DNA from: Deltaproteobacteria bacterium | GTDB lineage: Bacteria > Myxococcota_A > Polyangia > Polyangiales > Houyiibacteriaceae | Assembly (NCBI GenBank): GCA_027295555.1 | Contig: JAPUKT010000185.1 | Span: 1-18,990, forward strand | DNA length: 18,990 nt | Direction: 5' to 3' | Shown: piece by piece, positions 7,831-14,704 of the stretch | Numbering within the stretch: position 1 is the stretch's first letter | Layout: every line of letters starts with the position of its first letter | Made by a program: the position numbers and the translations under genes | Notes under the pieces: generated by a model | Told to the model about the DNA's origin: nothing | Database searches by the model: none | What the model saw: the letters and a program-made list of their open reading frames with translations, nothing else

Positions 7831-7864
7831 GGGACCGGGTTATGACCCATGGCGTCTCGTGGCG

Positions 7865-10114
7865 TCAATCGCGGTACCGGGCCGCAACGAGTGCGCCCAG
7901 CGCGACCTTGGCGCTCGAGTTTTCGTAGCCGTAGCGAGTGGTCAGCACGTTGAGTGCCTGTTGAGCGGCCTCTCGAACATCGGCGTCGATCGCGTCGTCT
8001 TCTTCGAGGACGGCGACCACGCCCCGTCCAATCTCGCCGATCTGGCCCCTGCGTTCGTCGAAGTACGCTTGGCGTAGTTGTTCGATATACCTCGGGAAGA
8101 GTGTCTGATAGTCGACCTCTTGCTCGGGGTTGTCGATCGCCCACGCAGCGATGGCGCCGAGGAGGTCGTTCCGGAAAGCCGTTGCATTGTCGACGTCGAA
8201 CGTCCCTTCGACGCTCTTCATCAGCTCGAGGTCCGGGTCTTCGTCCTGACCGGTCACGGGATTGTAGACCCGTTCTTGCTTCACCGAATGGGAGACGTGC
8301 GTCACGTAGCGGTCGAAGAGGCCGAGGTGACTGTGCTCGTCGATCAATCCGCTTGCGGTACGAAGCTCGCCTTCGACGATGTCGAGCCAGCGTTCTCGGA
8401 CGGCGTCGACGAAGGCGCGATGGTCTCGGTAGGGGCCGTCGGTCTGCTCTTTCAAGAACTCGTAGTCATCGCGCTCGCAGAACTCCTCGAGGCGGCTTAG
8501 GAAACTCACCGGGGAGACACACGGATCGATCTCGTCCGAGGCGGCTTCGAGCAGGAGCATTCGGATCTCGCGCGGCGAGGCCCCGCTCAGCCCCTCGTAC
8601 TCCGACGCGGTCGCCCCCTCGAGCTCGACTTCGGCAATGCCGCTTCTCAGGATCTTGGCTTGATCGGCTTCGAAGCGCGCCGGAATGAGCCCGTCCGCAA
8701 GGAGGTCCGCCTTTTCCATCGGGGACAGCGACGCTGCCACAGTGCCGAGATCGCTGTCCGTAAACCGATCCGCATCGGGCCTGCGGAACCGCGTCAGGAC
8801 GGCCCAGAGGGCCGCCACATACGTGGTGTGAGGCGCGACGTGCCTCGGGATCTGCGGGACGATTTGGCCGTCGTAGATCTCCTGCTCGCGATGCACATCC
8901 AACAAGTACGGCATGCGGGTGCGAACGATGCGTCCGCGAAAGGAGTTGTACTCGGGATGCTGTCGAAACGCGCTCAGGTGAAGCTCGTTCGAGCTCGCCA
9001 TCATCACGGCGTTGATCGGGAGGTTCGACATCGTGAGGGAGACCTCGCCTTCTTCGATGGCGAGCAAGAGGTACTTCCAGGCCTCCAACGGGCGCTTCAA
9101 CAAATCGCTGTACTCGACGATGCCGCCCGACGCGTCCACCAGCTCGCCAAAGGGCTCGAACAAGGTGAGCGCGCTCAACGAGGCCGGAAGGGATTCGATC
9201 GATCGATCGGCCGTGATCTGACGCTCGGACGCATCGACCGACATTTGCGGCCCGATGGTGACCGCACCGACCCGATAGCGCCGCGAAATGTAGAACCGCT
9301 CGACTTGAATGTGCGCGAGCACCCGATCGAGATCACCTCGATACGCCGTGAGCAGTGCTTGAAAGATCTGTTGGTTCTCTCGGCCGAGCTGCCCCGTCCA
9401 GACCAAGTCGGGCGCCGCTCCGGAGACCCCCGCAGACGTATAAGTTTCCGCAATCAAGCGCTGGCGGACGTCGCGCGGCAGGAGCAGCAGCGGATGCTCC
9501 CGGGCCGAGCTCTGGAGCTTGGTGATGATCCGCTCCTCGGGGAGATGCGCGAAGGTATCCCCCTGGCCGAGCGCGTCCGACGACGTGCTGAACCCGATTC
9601 CTGACCCCTCTGGCGCGCGCGGGAAGATCCACGAAAACCGGTAGAGCGCGCCGTCGTCGATTTCCGAATAAGCTTCGAGACCCCGCATCAAACAGGCCGT
9701 AAACGTCGACTTTGCGCTCCCGTTCGGGCCGTGTAGGAGGACGAGCCGGTTCGCGCGCCCTTCCCGCTCGAACCCGTCGAGCACGCGATAAAACGCGTCT
9801 TGCGTCGCCTCGTGGCCGGCCAATCGGTCGCGCATCTTGAGCTCGGCCTGGTGCCCGCTGTTCTCGGTGCCGAACTCGAGGTCGAAGACCTTCCAGCGCT
9901 TCGCCGTCCCGGTGGGACGCTCGACCTGATAGGACCCGAAGAAATCCAAGCAGTCTTTGAGATAGCGTGCCGCGTCACGGGTGTATCGACGCGGATGTTC
10001 CTGAACGAGCTCGAGGTACTCTCGAAACGACAGGACCCTCTTCTGCGCGTCGAAGCGTGCTTTGACCTCCCCACGAATCGTCTCCAACGCAGTCTTGAGT
10101 CCCCCCTCGCTCAT
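7865..10114 (-). CDS. prkA: PrkA-family serine protein kinase / AAA+ ATPase, long form
   Basis: This 749-residue cytoplasmic protein of the PrkA/YeaG family couples a AAA-type ATPase to a C-terminal kinase-like domain and acts in stress and stationary-phase signalling. Walker A is GPNGSAKST (129-137). Family features that follow include HLPEERIITKLQSS, a GGIVEYSDLLKR segment (330-341), SNELHLSAFRQHPEYNSF and MPYLLDV. The C-terminus has NPVTGQDEDPDLELMKSVE and RYGYENSSAK, matching the family ending. It is about 100 residues longer than B. subtilis PrkA or E. coli YeaG. The frame extends to 10198, but the ATG at 10114 has AGGTGGA five bases upstream. It lies one base after the TGA of the preceding lipoprotein gene, implying translational coupling. 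The usual partner genes yeaH and ycgB/spoVR are not in the window. Confidence 0.92.
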   Translation of the reverse strand: MSEGGLKTALETIRGEVKARFDAQKRVLSFREYLELVQEHPRRYTRDAARYLKDCLDFFGSYQVERPTGTAKRWKVFDLEFGTENSGHQAELKMRDRLAGHEATQDAFYRVLDGFEREGRANRLVLLHGPNGSAKSTFTACLMRGLEAYSEIDDGALYRFSWIFPRAPEGSGIGFSTSSDALGQGDTFAHLPEERIITKLQSSAREHPLLLLPRDVRQRLIAETYTSAGVSGAAPDLVWTGQLGRENQQIFQALLTAYRGDLDRVLAHIQVERFYISRRYRVGAVTIGPQMSVDASERQITADRSIESLPASLSALTLFEPFGELVDASGGIVEYSDLLKRPLEAWKYLLLAIEEGEVSLTMSNLPINAVMMASSNELHLSAFRQHPEYNSFRGRIVRTRMPYLLDVHREQEIYDGQIVPQIPRHVAPHTTYVAALWAVLTRFRRPDADRFTDSDLGTVAASLSPMEKADLLADGLIPARFEADQAKILRSGIAEVELEGATASEYEGLSGASPREIRMLLLEAASDEIDPCVSPVSFLSRLEEFCERDDYEFLKEQTDGPYRDHRAFVDAVRERWLDIVEGELRTASGLIDEHSHLGLFDRYVTHVSHSVKQERVYNPVTGQDEDPDLELMKSVEGTFDVDNATAFRNDLLGAIAAWAIDNPEQEVDYQTLFPRYIEQLRQAYFDERRGQIGEIGRGVVAVLEEDDAIDADVREAAQQALNVLTTRYGYENSSAKVALGALVAARYRD

Positions 10115-10126
10115 ATCATTCCACCT
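10115..10126 (-). promoter_or_regulatory. Ribosome binding site and coupling junction for prkA
   Basis: On the minus strand AGGTGGA (10126-10120) is five bases ahead of the prkA ATG. It encodes the last codons of the lipoprotein gene, whose TGA is followed by a single T and then the ATG. This decides the prkA start and implies that ribosomes ending the lipoprotein can restart at once on prkA. Confidence 0.65.
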
Positions 10127-10646
10127 TGACTTGCATCGCGACGGTGCGCTTCTCGAGTATGCAGTTCTCGTCCGTGCACATCGCAAACGAGACATCACAA
10201 GACACTTCGTAGTCGCCCGCCTCGGTGGGCTCGAGCGCGACCACGAACCGAACCTTGTCTTCGTTGAACTCTTTGGCGTCGTCCTTGACCAGCTCTTTTT
10301 GCTGAAGCCCTACACCGGGGCCTGCCTTCAGGTCGACACGGATCGGGTAGTCCTGGTTGACGTGCCACTCGCCGCGACCTTCGAGCTCGATCTCCACCTC
10401 GCCAGCCTTGCCAACGTTGTACTTGGGCTGAACCGACGCGACCTCGAGGAGAAACGATCCGGTCTCGAGGCGCGGGCCTGCCGGCTCATCGGGCTTGGCG
10501 GCGGGCTCTGCCGGAGCGGCATGGTGACCTGCGTAGGCGTGGTGATCGTGAGCCTTCGGAGTCGGGGCTTTGCTTTCGCAGCCGCCCACCGCGAGCGCCC
10601 AGAAGACCAGCCAAGACGTCAAAGGGAGTAGGGGCCAAATACGCAT
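10116..10646 (-). CDS. Lipoprotein with DsbD N-terminal-like domain and His-rich linker
   Basis: A 176-residue predicted lipoprotein. The hydrophobic signal (about 4-20) ends in the lipobox AVGGC, with Cys23 as the lipidated residue. A histidine-rich linker follows (HDHHAYAGHH, 33-42), then an Ala/Pro/Glu stretch. Residues about 60-176 look like the immunoglobulin-like DsbD alpha / DsbC-corrector fold, with GEWHVNQDYPIRVDL and, near the end, three cysteines (150, 157, 162) in SCDVSFAMCTDENC. In DsbD this region carries the redox-active pair. The ATG at 10646 is chosen because GGAG lies eight bases upstream; a GTG at 10655 is a weaker alternative. Its stop is separated from prkA by one base. 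Redox or metal-handling function in the periplasm is inferred; no DsbD membrane or thioredoxin domain is present. Confidence 0.85.
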   Translation of the reverse strand: MRIWPLLPLTSWLVFWALAVGGCESKAPTPKAHDHHAYAGHHAAPAEPAAKPDEPAGPRLETGSFLLEVASVQPKYNVGKAGEVEIELEGRGEWHVNQDYPIRVDLKAGPGVGLQQKELVKDDAKEFNEDKVRFVVALEPTEAGDYEVSCDVSFAMCTDENCILEKRTVAMQVKVE

Positions 10647-10703
10647 GTGCATCACTCCATGCGTAGTCTACGACGCGAGCTGAGGTTACGTCGAACTCTC
10701 GGG

Positions 10704-11255
10704 CTATGGCTCGAGAACCTCGACTTGGGTCCGGTCATCCCCTGGTGGCGGATTCAAGAAAAACGCGACCTTGTCCCGAACCGCGGGGGAATCGGGAGAC
10801 AGGTGCCATCGCGGGACGAGCTGCTCGGATTCGGGGTCGTCTTCCCACTTGATGAACGCGACGAAAGAGTCGCCGAGCAGTCGGTCCTCGTTGACACGGA
10901 CGCTCCGAAAGCCCGGCTCGTCATCGTGCGCGCGGAGCACCAGCTCGCGATGGGATTTGCCCTTCACCCGATCGATCACTTTTGCGGTGAGGCGATAGCT
11001 CGACCCTCGAGGATCCTCGTCCGAGCTCAGCGATTCGATTTTGACGACCGCGATGATGTCCGCGCGTGTCACCCGGCGTTCAAACTCGCCGCGCCACTCG
11101 CCTTCGACGATCACAGGCTTGTCGACGAGGTCGACCGAATTGTCGAAGAGCAACTGGTCTTCGGGCGCGAACTCGGCGGTCGGGACCGTCGATGAGCCCC
11201 TCGCACACCCGAGCACCACGCACACAACCCCCATGGCCACGGCACGCACGACCAT
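10704..11255 (-). CDS. Small lipoprotein of unknown function
   Basis: A 183-residue protein with a short signal peptide and a lipobox ending VVLGC (Cys17), so a predicted periplasmic or outer-membrane lipoprotein. The rest is a mixed beta-rich domain. It contains TRADIIAVVKIESL, SYRLTAKVIDRVKG and LLGDSFVAFIKWEDD, and ends in a Pro-rich tail (NPPPGDD). The pattern vaguely recalls small secreted beta-barrel domains that follow an 'exposure - derived compound - KG' layout, but I do not recognise a named family. There are no internal cysteine pairs or catalytic motifs. Its ATG lies four bases after the rluA-family stop, with TAGGG as a close ribosome site. The following DsbD-N-like gene starts 57 bases on, on the same strand, so it belongs to the rpmB-led run. 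Confidence 0.82.
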   Translation of the reverse strand: MVVRAVAMGVVCVVLGCARGSSTVPTAEFAPEDQLLFDNSVDLVDKPVIVEGEWRGEFERRVTRADIIAVVKIESLSSDEDPRGSSYRLTAKVIDRVKGKSHRELVLRAHDDEPGFRSVRVNEDRLLGDSFVAFIKWEDDPESEQLVPRWHLSPDSPAVRDKVAFFLNPPPGDDRTQVEVLEP

Positions 11256-11259
11256 GACC

Positions 11260-12288
11260 CTAGCACGCCCCGACGGAAGCGAGAGTCGCGCTGTCCAAGG
11301 GCGCGCCCCATAGCGCGATCAGATCGTCTGGGAGAGGTGCGTGCAGCGTCAACCTGTCGCCGCTCGTCGGGTGGTCGAAGGTGAGCTCGTAGGCGTGAAG
11401 GGCTTGTCTCTCGTGGCCTAAGCGTTGGCGAAGCTCGTCGGTCATTCCAGTCTCGATGTAGTCGAGGAAGGGTTGGACGCCTTCCGGTCCGTAGAGCTTG
11501 TCTCCGAGGATAGGAAAGCCAAGCGCGCTCAGGTGGACCCGAAGCTGATGCTGGCGGCCGCTCTCCGGCGCCAGCGCGACGAGGGTGGCTTGGTCGCTCC
11601 GCGCCACGACTCGAAAGCGCGTGACCGAGGGGTACCCTTCCCCGGGTGGCGTGACCTCCATCAGAATGCGGAGCCCCTCTTTGGCCTGATCGATCGGAAG
11701 CTCGATGCGGCCTTCGTCGTCCGGGATGACGCCCCGAACGATCGCCAGGTAGCGCTTGCTCACACGACGGCTTTCGAAGGCATTCTTCAGCGCTCGCTCG
11801 GCTTCCGGGGTCCGCCCGCAAAGCAAGAGGCCGCTCGTCTCTCGGTCGAGCCGATGGGCGATCTGGGGCGCGTCGTTTCCGAAGCGCTCGCGTAGCAGAA
11901 AGGTGAGCGTGTTCTTGTGATAGGTGGCGGACGGATGAACGGGAAGCCCAGAGGGTTTGTCTACCGCTAGGATCGCGTCGTCCTCGTAGAGGACATCGAA
12001 GAAAAGCGGCACGTGAGGCTCTTCGAACGGTGGCCGGACCAGAAGAACCGTCTCGCCCGTTCGCACCCGCTCGCTCGGACGCCTGCGGGTGCCATCGGCC
12101 CGATAGGCGCAGCTCCGGACGATTTCTTGCGCCCGCGTCCGGGACAGGCGCGGAATTCGGGACTGCACGAAGCGGTCGAGACGCTGGCCGGCGTGCTCAG
12201 GGGCGACGGGGAAAGTCAGAAGGATCGAGGTCGGATCGCAGCCCGGCGGGACCGCTACCTCGGGACGGCTTCTACGCGGCCTTGACAA
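11260..12288 (-). CDS. RluA-family RNA pseudouridine synthase with S4 domain
   Basis: Converts specific uridines in 23S rRNA or tRNA to pseudouridine. An N-terminal S4 RNA-binding domain (about 30-85) has GQRLDRFVQSRIPRLSRTRAQEIVR and RVRTGETV. The catalytic domain (about 95-310) has AVDKPSGLPVHPS, the motif II HRLDRETSG (145-153) with the expected nucleophile Asp148, RYLAIVRG, and GRQHQLRVHLSALGFPILGDKLYG. The total of 342 residues is normal for RluC/RluD-like enzymes. The start appears to be TTG at 12288, overlapping the rpmB stop by 17 bases. No ATG or GTG occurs in the next stretch before the S4 domain. A ribosome-modification enzyme directly behind L28 is sensible context. Target site, and thus RluC or RluD identity, is undetermined. 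Confidence 0.93.
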   Translation of the reverse strand: MSRPRRSRPEVAVPPGCDPTSILLTFPVAPEHAGQRLDRFVQSRIPRLSRTRAQEIVRSCAYRADGTRRRPSERVRTGETVLLVRPPFEEPHVPLFFDVLYEDDAILAVDKPSGLPVHPSATYHKNTLTFLLRERFGNDAPQIAHRLDRETSGLLLCGRTPEAERALKNAFESRRVSKRYLAIVRGVIPDDEGRIELPIDQAKEGLRILMEVTPPGEGYPSVTRFRVVARSDQATLVALAPESGRQHQLRVHLSALGFPILGDKLYGPEGVQPFLDYIETGMTDELRQRLGHERQALHAYELTFDHPTSGDRLTLHAPLPDDLIALWGAPLDSATLASVGAC

Positions 12289-12463
12289 CCTTACCCGAGC
12301 GAATGCACCGCGTGCAGGCGACGACCTTGCGCACCTGGCCGCCCACGAGCGCCCGCAACGATTGCAAATTCGGCTGTTGCCACTTCCGGGTCTTGATGTT
12401 GGAGTGGCTCACCTTGTGGGCTTTGTGGCGGCCTTTGCCGCAGTAGTCGCATGTCTTGGCCAT
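12272..12463 (-). CDS. rpmB: 50S ribosomal protein L28, zinc-binding form
   Basis: A 63-residue, highly basic structural protein of the large ribosomal subunit. It starts MAKTCDYCGKG and continues HKVSHSNIKTRKWQQPNL, diagnostic of L28. Two CxxC pairs (Cys5/Cys8 and Cys50/Cys53) mark the zinc-containing form, as opposed to the cysteine-free zinc-independent paralog used under zinc shortage. The open frame runs upstream to 12562, but the ATG at 12463 has GGGGA seven bases before it and matches the family start. It is first in the run rpmB - rluA-like - lipoprotein - DsbD-N-like - prkA and has a candidate promoter immediately upstream. Confidence 0.97.
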   Translation of the reverse strand: MAKTCDYCGKGRHKAHKVSHSNIKTRKWQQPNLQSLRALVGGQVRKVVACTRCIRSGKVVKAA

Positions 12464-12491
12464 GGCTGCTTCCCCAGTCGAGGGGAGCGGC

Positions 12492-12520
12492 GATTTAGCA
12501 CCGCTCGGCAGGGGTCGCAA
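12492..12520 (-). promoter_or_regulatory. Candidate sigma70-type promoter of the rpmB operon
   Basis: On the minus strand, TTGCGA (12520-12515) is followed after 17 bases by TAAATC (12497-12492). An extended -10 TG precedes it (TGCTAAAT). The predicted transcript start is about 20-25 bases before the rpmB ATG, leaving room for the GGGGA ribosome site. The -10 hexamer matches only partly; the extended TG and correct spacing support it. Confidence 0.4.
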
Positions 12521-12568
12521 CGATGCGCCCTCGCGCGCCGGCGAAAACGAAGATAGAACCAAAAGGGA

Positions 12569-14614
12569 ATGCGGGTGACGGGCACAATCACAGGATTCTT
12601 GGTGCTCGGAACATTCGTAATTCCAGGGACTTACACGCCAAAAGAGAAGGCCGTCTCATATGGCGTGGCCGGCGACGGGGTTGGCGCTGGGCTATCGGAC
12701 GGCGAATGGGTCGGATCCGCGACCGTCGCGGGACGGGTCTACGGCCCCGATGGTGAGCCTCTCGCGGGCGCCGAAGTGTCGCTCGCGGGAAGCGGCTTTT
12801 GGCCTGCCCGGTCGGTTCGAACCGGGGCGGACGGTCACTTTCACTGGCCGGGGGTCCCCGCGGGGATCTACGAGCTTCGAGCGTCGCACGGAAGGCTCGC
12901 ATCCCCTCCCCTCGAGGGGCTGATCCTCGATCCCGGCGCGCGTCGGGTGTTCGGGCTTCGGCTGGCTGAGGGCTGGACGCTTTCGGGGCAGGTGGTCGAC
13001 GCGCGAACCGGACGACCGATCCACGGGGCCAGCGTCCACGTGGCGACGGGGCTCCTGGGCGTGTACTCGCGCGAGCTCGATAGCGACGTGAAAGGACGGT
13101 TCGTGCTCCCGGGAATCGTCGGCGACGATCAGAACATCTACGTCGAGGCCAAAGGATATGTTCCGTCGGGGCCCGTGGCCGCCTCCCCCGATGAGCCAGA
13201 CATCGACGTGCGCCTCGAGCCAGGTGCGACGATCGAAGGATGGGTCGTCGATGGTCGCGGTCGACCGATTCAGGGGGTGGTCGTTCGGGCATACGGGGGC
13301 GCCGAGGGGGGCGTGGCCGCACCGGTGGGCTTGGACTCGTTGGGGGTGACCGCTGGATCGGTGCCCCCGATCTCCGCGAGTAGTGGGACCCTGCAGCTCG
13401 CCTTCGCGAAACAGGCTTCGACTGGGGTCGACGGCGGTTTTCGTCTGTCCGGCTTGCGATCAGGTCCGTACACCGCGATCGCGACGCACGAGGCCTACGC
13501 GCCCGGCGAGTCCCAGGAAGTCCACATGCGTCCGGGCACGACGGTCTCCGACGTTCGCATCGTCATGTTCCGTGGGGCCGAGCTCCGTGGCCGTGTGCTC
13601 GACGCCCGGGGCAAGGGACTCGAAGGCATTCCGGTGGAGCTCCGGCTCCCAAGCGAACGACTGCCGCGCATGACCGTCACAGGCGACGACGGCTCCTTCG
13701 CGTTTCGCGGGGTGCGCGGCGAGGTTACGGTGACGGCGATCCCGTATGATCTGCAGCCCGCGAGCCAAACGGTTGCCATTGTCGATGATCGCCGCGTCGA
13801 CGTTGAGCTGGTCCTGTCGAGCACGCTCCTCACCCTTCGAGGGCGCGTCGTCGACGAGCGCGGTTTTGGCGTCGAGGGCGCCCTTGTGACCGTGACGTCG
13901 TCGGGCTCGGGCGCGTCGGTTCGAAGGAACGCCAAGTCGGAGACCGATGGTAGGTTCGCGGTTCCTGCGCTTCCCGAGCCGCCCTACGACCTCCAGATCG
14001 AGCACCCCGCGTACAGCGCGGCTCGGCTCGACGAAATCGAAGTGACCGATGACGTTCGCGTGGTCCTGGCGGCCGGCGTCACCTTGCAGGGTCGTGTTCT
14101 CGACGAATGGTCCGGGGACGAGCTTCCAGGCGTCCGCGTGAAGCTCGAGGGCCCGATAGAGCTTTCGACGAAGACCGCACACGACGGCTGGTTCGTATTT
14201 CGCCAGACGCCCGTCGGGATCTACGACATCTCATTCGCTCACCCCGACTACGAGTCGCATTACCAGCGAATCGAAGTGGCGCGGCCCCTTTATGTCGACC
14301 GTCCTCAAGAGTTCGCCGTCGTGCGCCTGCTCCCTGGAGGCACGGTCGAGGGCGAGGTGCTGGACGCGTACGGAGGACCGATCCCGGGCGCGGAGGTCAC
14401 GTGGGGGGATCCTCCGGATTGGGCGCAGGCCGTCTCGACGGACTCGCGAGGTCGATTCCGACTTCGAGGCGTCACTCCGGGCTCCGTCTGGATCACGGCA
14501 CGACACCCGGACGCCGGGGAGAATGAGTCTGCGGGTCCCGTGATGGTGCGACCCCAAGAGATCTCCCCAGACGCCTACGTCCGGCTGCCCGGGCGTCTCG
14601 ACCTCGCTGAGTGA
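12569..14614 (+). CDS. Exported carboxypeptidase-regulatory-like repeat protein
   Basis: A 681-residue protein made almost entirely of seven tandem transthyretin-like/CarboxypepD_reg beta-sandwich units (about residues 51-134, 135-219, 220-346, 347-428, 429-511, 512-599, 600-676). Each opens with a G-x-V-x-D/G-x-x-G-x-x-x-x-G-A-x-V pattern and later has D/G-x-F-x-x-x-G. The N-terminus has a weak hydrophobic segment (GFLVLGTFVIPG), so export is likely but a classical signal peptide is not clear. There is no lipobox, no cysteine anywhere and no peptidase motif, which fits an adhesive, scaffold or surface role. The start is ambiguous: AAGGGA abuts the ATG at 12569 but is well spaced (six bases) from a GTG at 12575. 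It is transcribed divergently from rpmB, 105 bases apart. Such proteins are frequent in Myxococcota; the function is unknown. Confidence 0.85.
   Translation: MRVTGTITGFLVLGTFVIPGTYTPKEKAVSYGVAGDGVGAGLSDGEWVGSATVAGRVYGPDGEPLAGAEVSLAGSGFWPARSVRTGADGHFHWPGVPAGIYELRASHGRLASPPLEGLILDPGARRVFGLRLAEGWTLSGQVVDARTGRPIHGASVHVATGLLGVYSRELDSDVKGRFVLPGIVGDDQNIYVEAKGYVPSGPVAASPDEPDIDVRLEPGATIEGWVVDGRGRPIQGVVVRAYGGAEGGVAAPVGLDSLGVTAGSVPPISASSGTLQLAFAKQASTGVDGGFRLSGLRSGPYTAIATHEAYAPGESQEVHMRPGTTVSDVRIVMFRGAELRGRVLDARGKGLEGIPVELRLPSERLPRMTVTGDDGSFAFRGVRGEVTVTAIPYDLQPASQTVAIVDDRRVDVELVLSSTLLTLRGRVVDERGFGVEGALVTVTSSGSGASVRRNAKSETDGRFAVPALPEPPYDLQIEHPAYSAARLDEIEVTDDVRVVLAAGVTLQGRVLDEWSGDELPGVRVKLEGPIELSTKTAHDGWFVFRQTPVGIYDISFAHPDYESHYQRIEVARPLYVDRPQEFAVVRLLPGGTVEGEVLDAYGGPIPGAEVTWGDPPDWAQAVSTDSRGRFRLRGVTPGSVWITARHPDAGENESAGPVMVRPQEISPDAYVRLPGRLDLAE
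12719..14596 (+). repeat. Seven degenerate protein-level repeats (beta-sandwich units)
   Basis: The encoded units share openings such as AGRVYGPDGEPLAGAEV, SGQVVDARTGRPIHGASV, RGRVLDARGKGLEGIPV and EGEVLDAYGGPIPGAEV at roughly 80-90 residue spacing. The third unit carries an extra segment of about 40 residues (13316-13436), rich in Gly, Ser and Ala. The DNA copies are strongly diverged, so recent slippage or recombination is not evident. Confidence 0.75.
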
Positions 14615-14685
14615 CGACGGAGCATTTGCCGGCTTCGGCTTCGACCATCACCGCTACGACTGGTCGCTCAATTCGATCACGTGAA

Positions 14686-14704
14686 CCCCGTCGGCTTTAC
14701 GGGG
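14686..14704 (-). repeat. Short hairpin overlapping the MBL gene stop, weak terminator candidate
   Basis: CCCCGT (14686-14691) and ACGGGG (14699-14704) are perfect reverse complements around a 7-base loop. They overlap the TAA (14699-14697) of the hydrolase gene in the 82-base convergent spacer (14615-14696). No T run follows on either strand, so it might only protect the 3' end or be chance. Nothing else is evident in this spacer. Confidence 0.25.

Noticed and set aside
9197..9208. GATC tandem triplet (three copies)
   Set aside because: It lies in prkA coding sequence and is explained by the codons; too short to be a functional repeat.
7954..9604. Two long plus-strand open frames opposite prkA
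   Set aside because: The opposite strand encodes a full PrkA with family motifs end to end. The mirror products are low-complexity Arg-rich sequence.
12464..12562. 33-residue N-terminal extension of L28
   Set aside because: It covers the candidate promoter and ribosome site, and L28 starts at MAKTC in the family.
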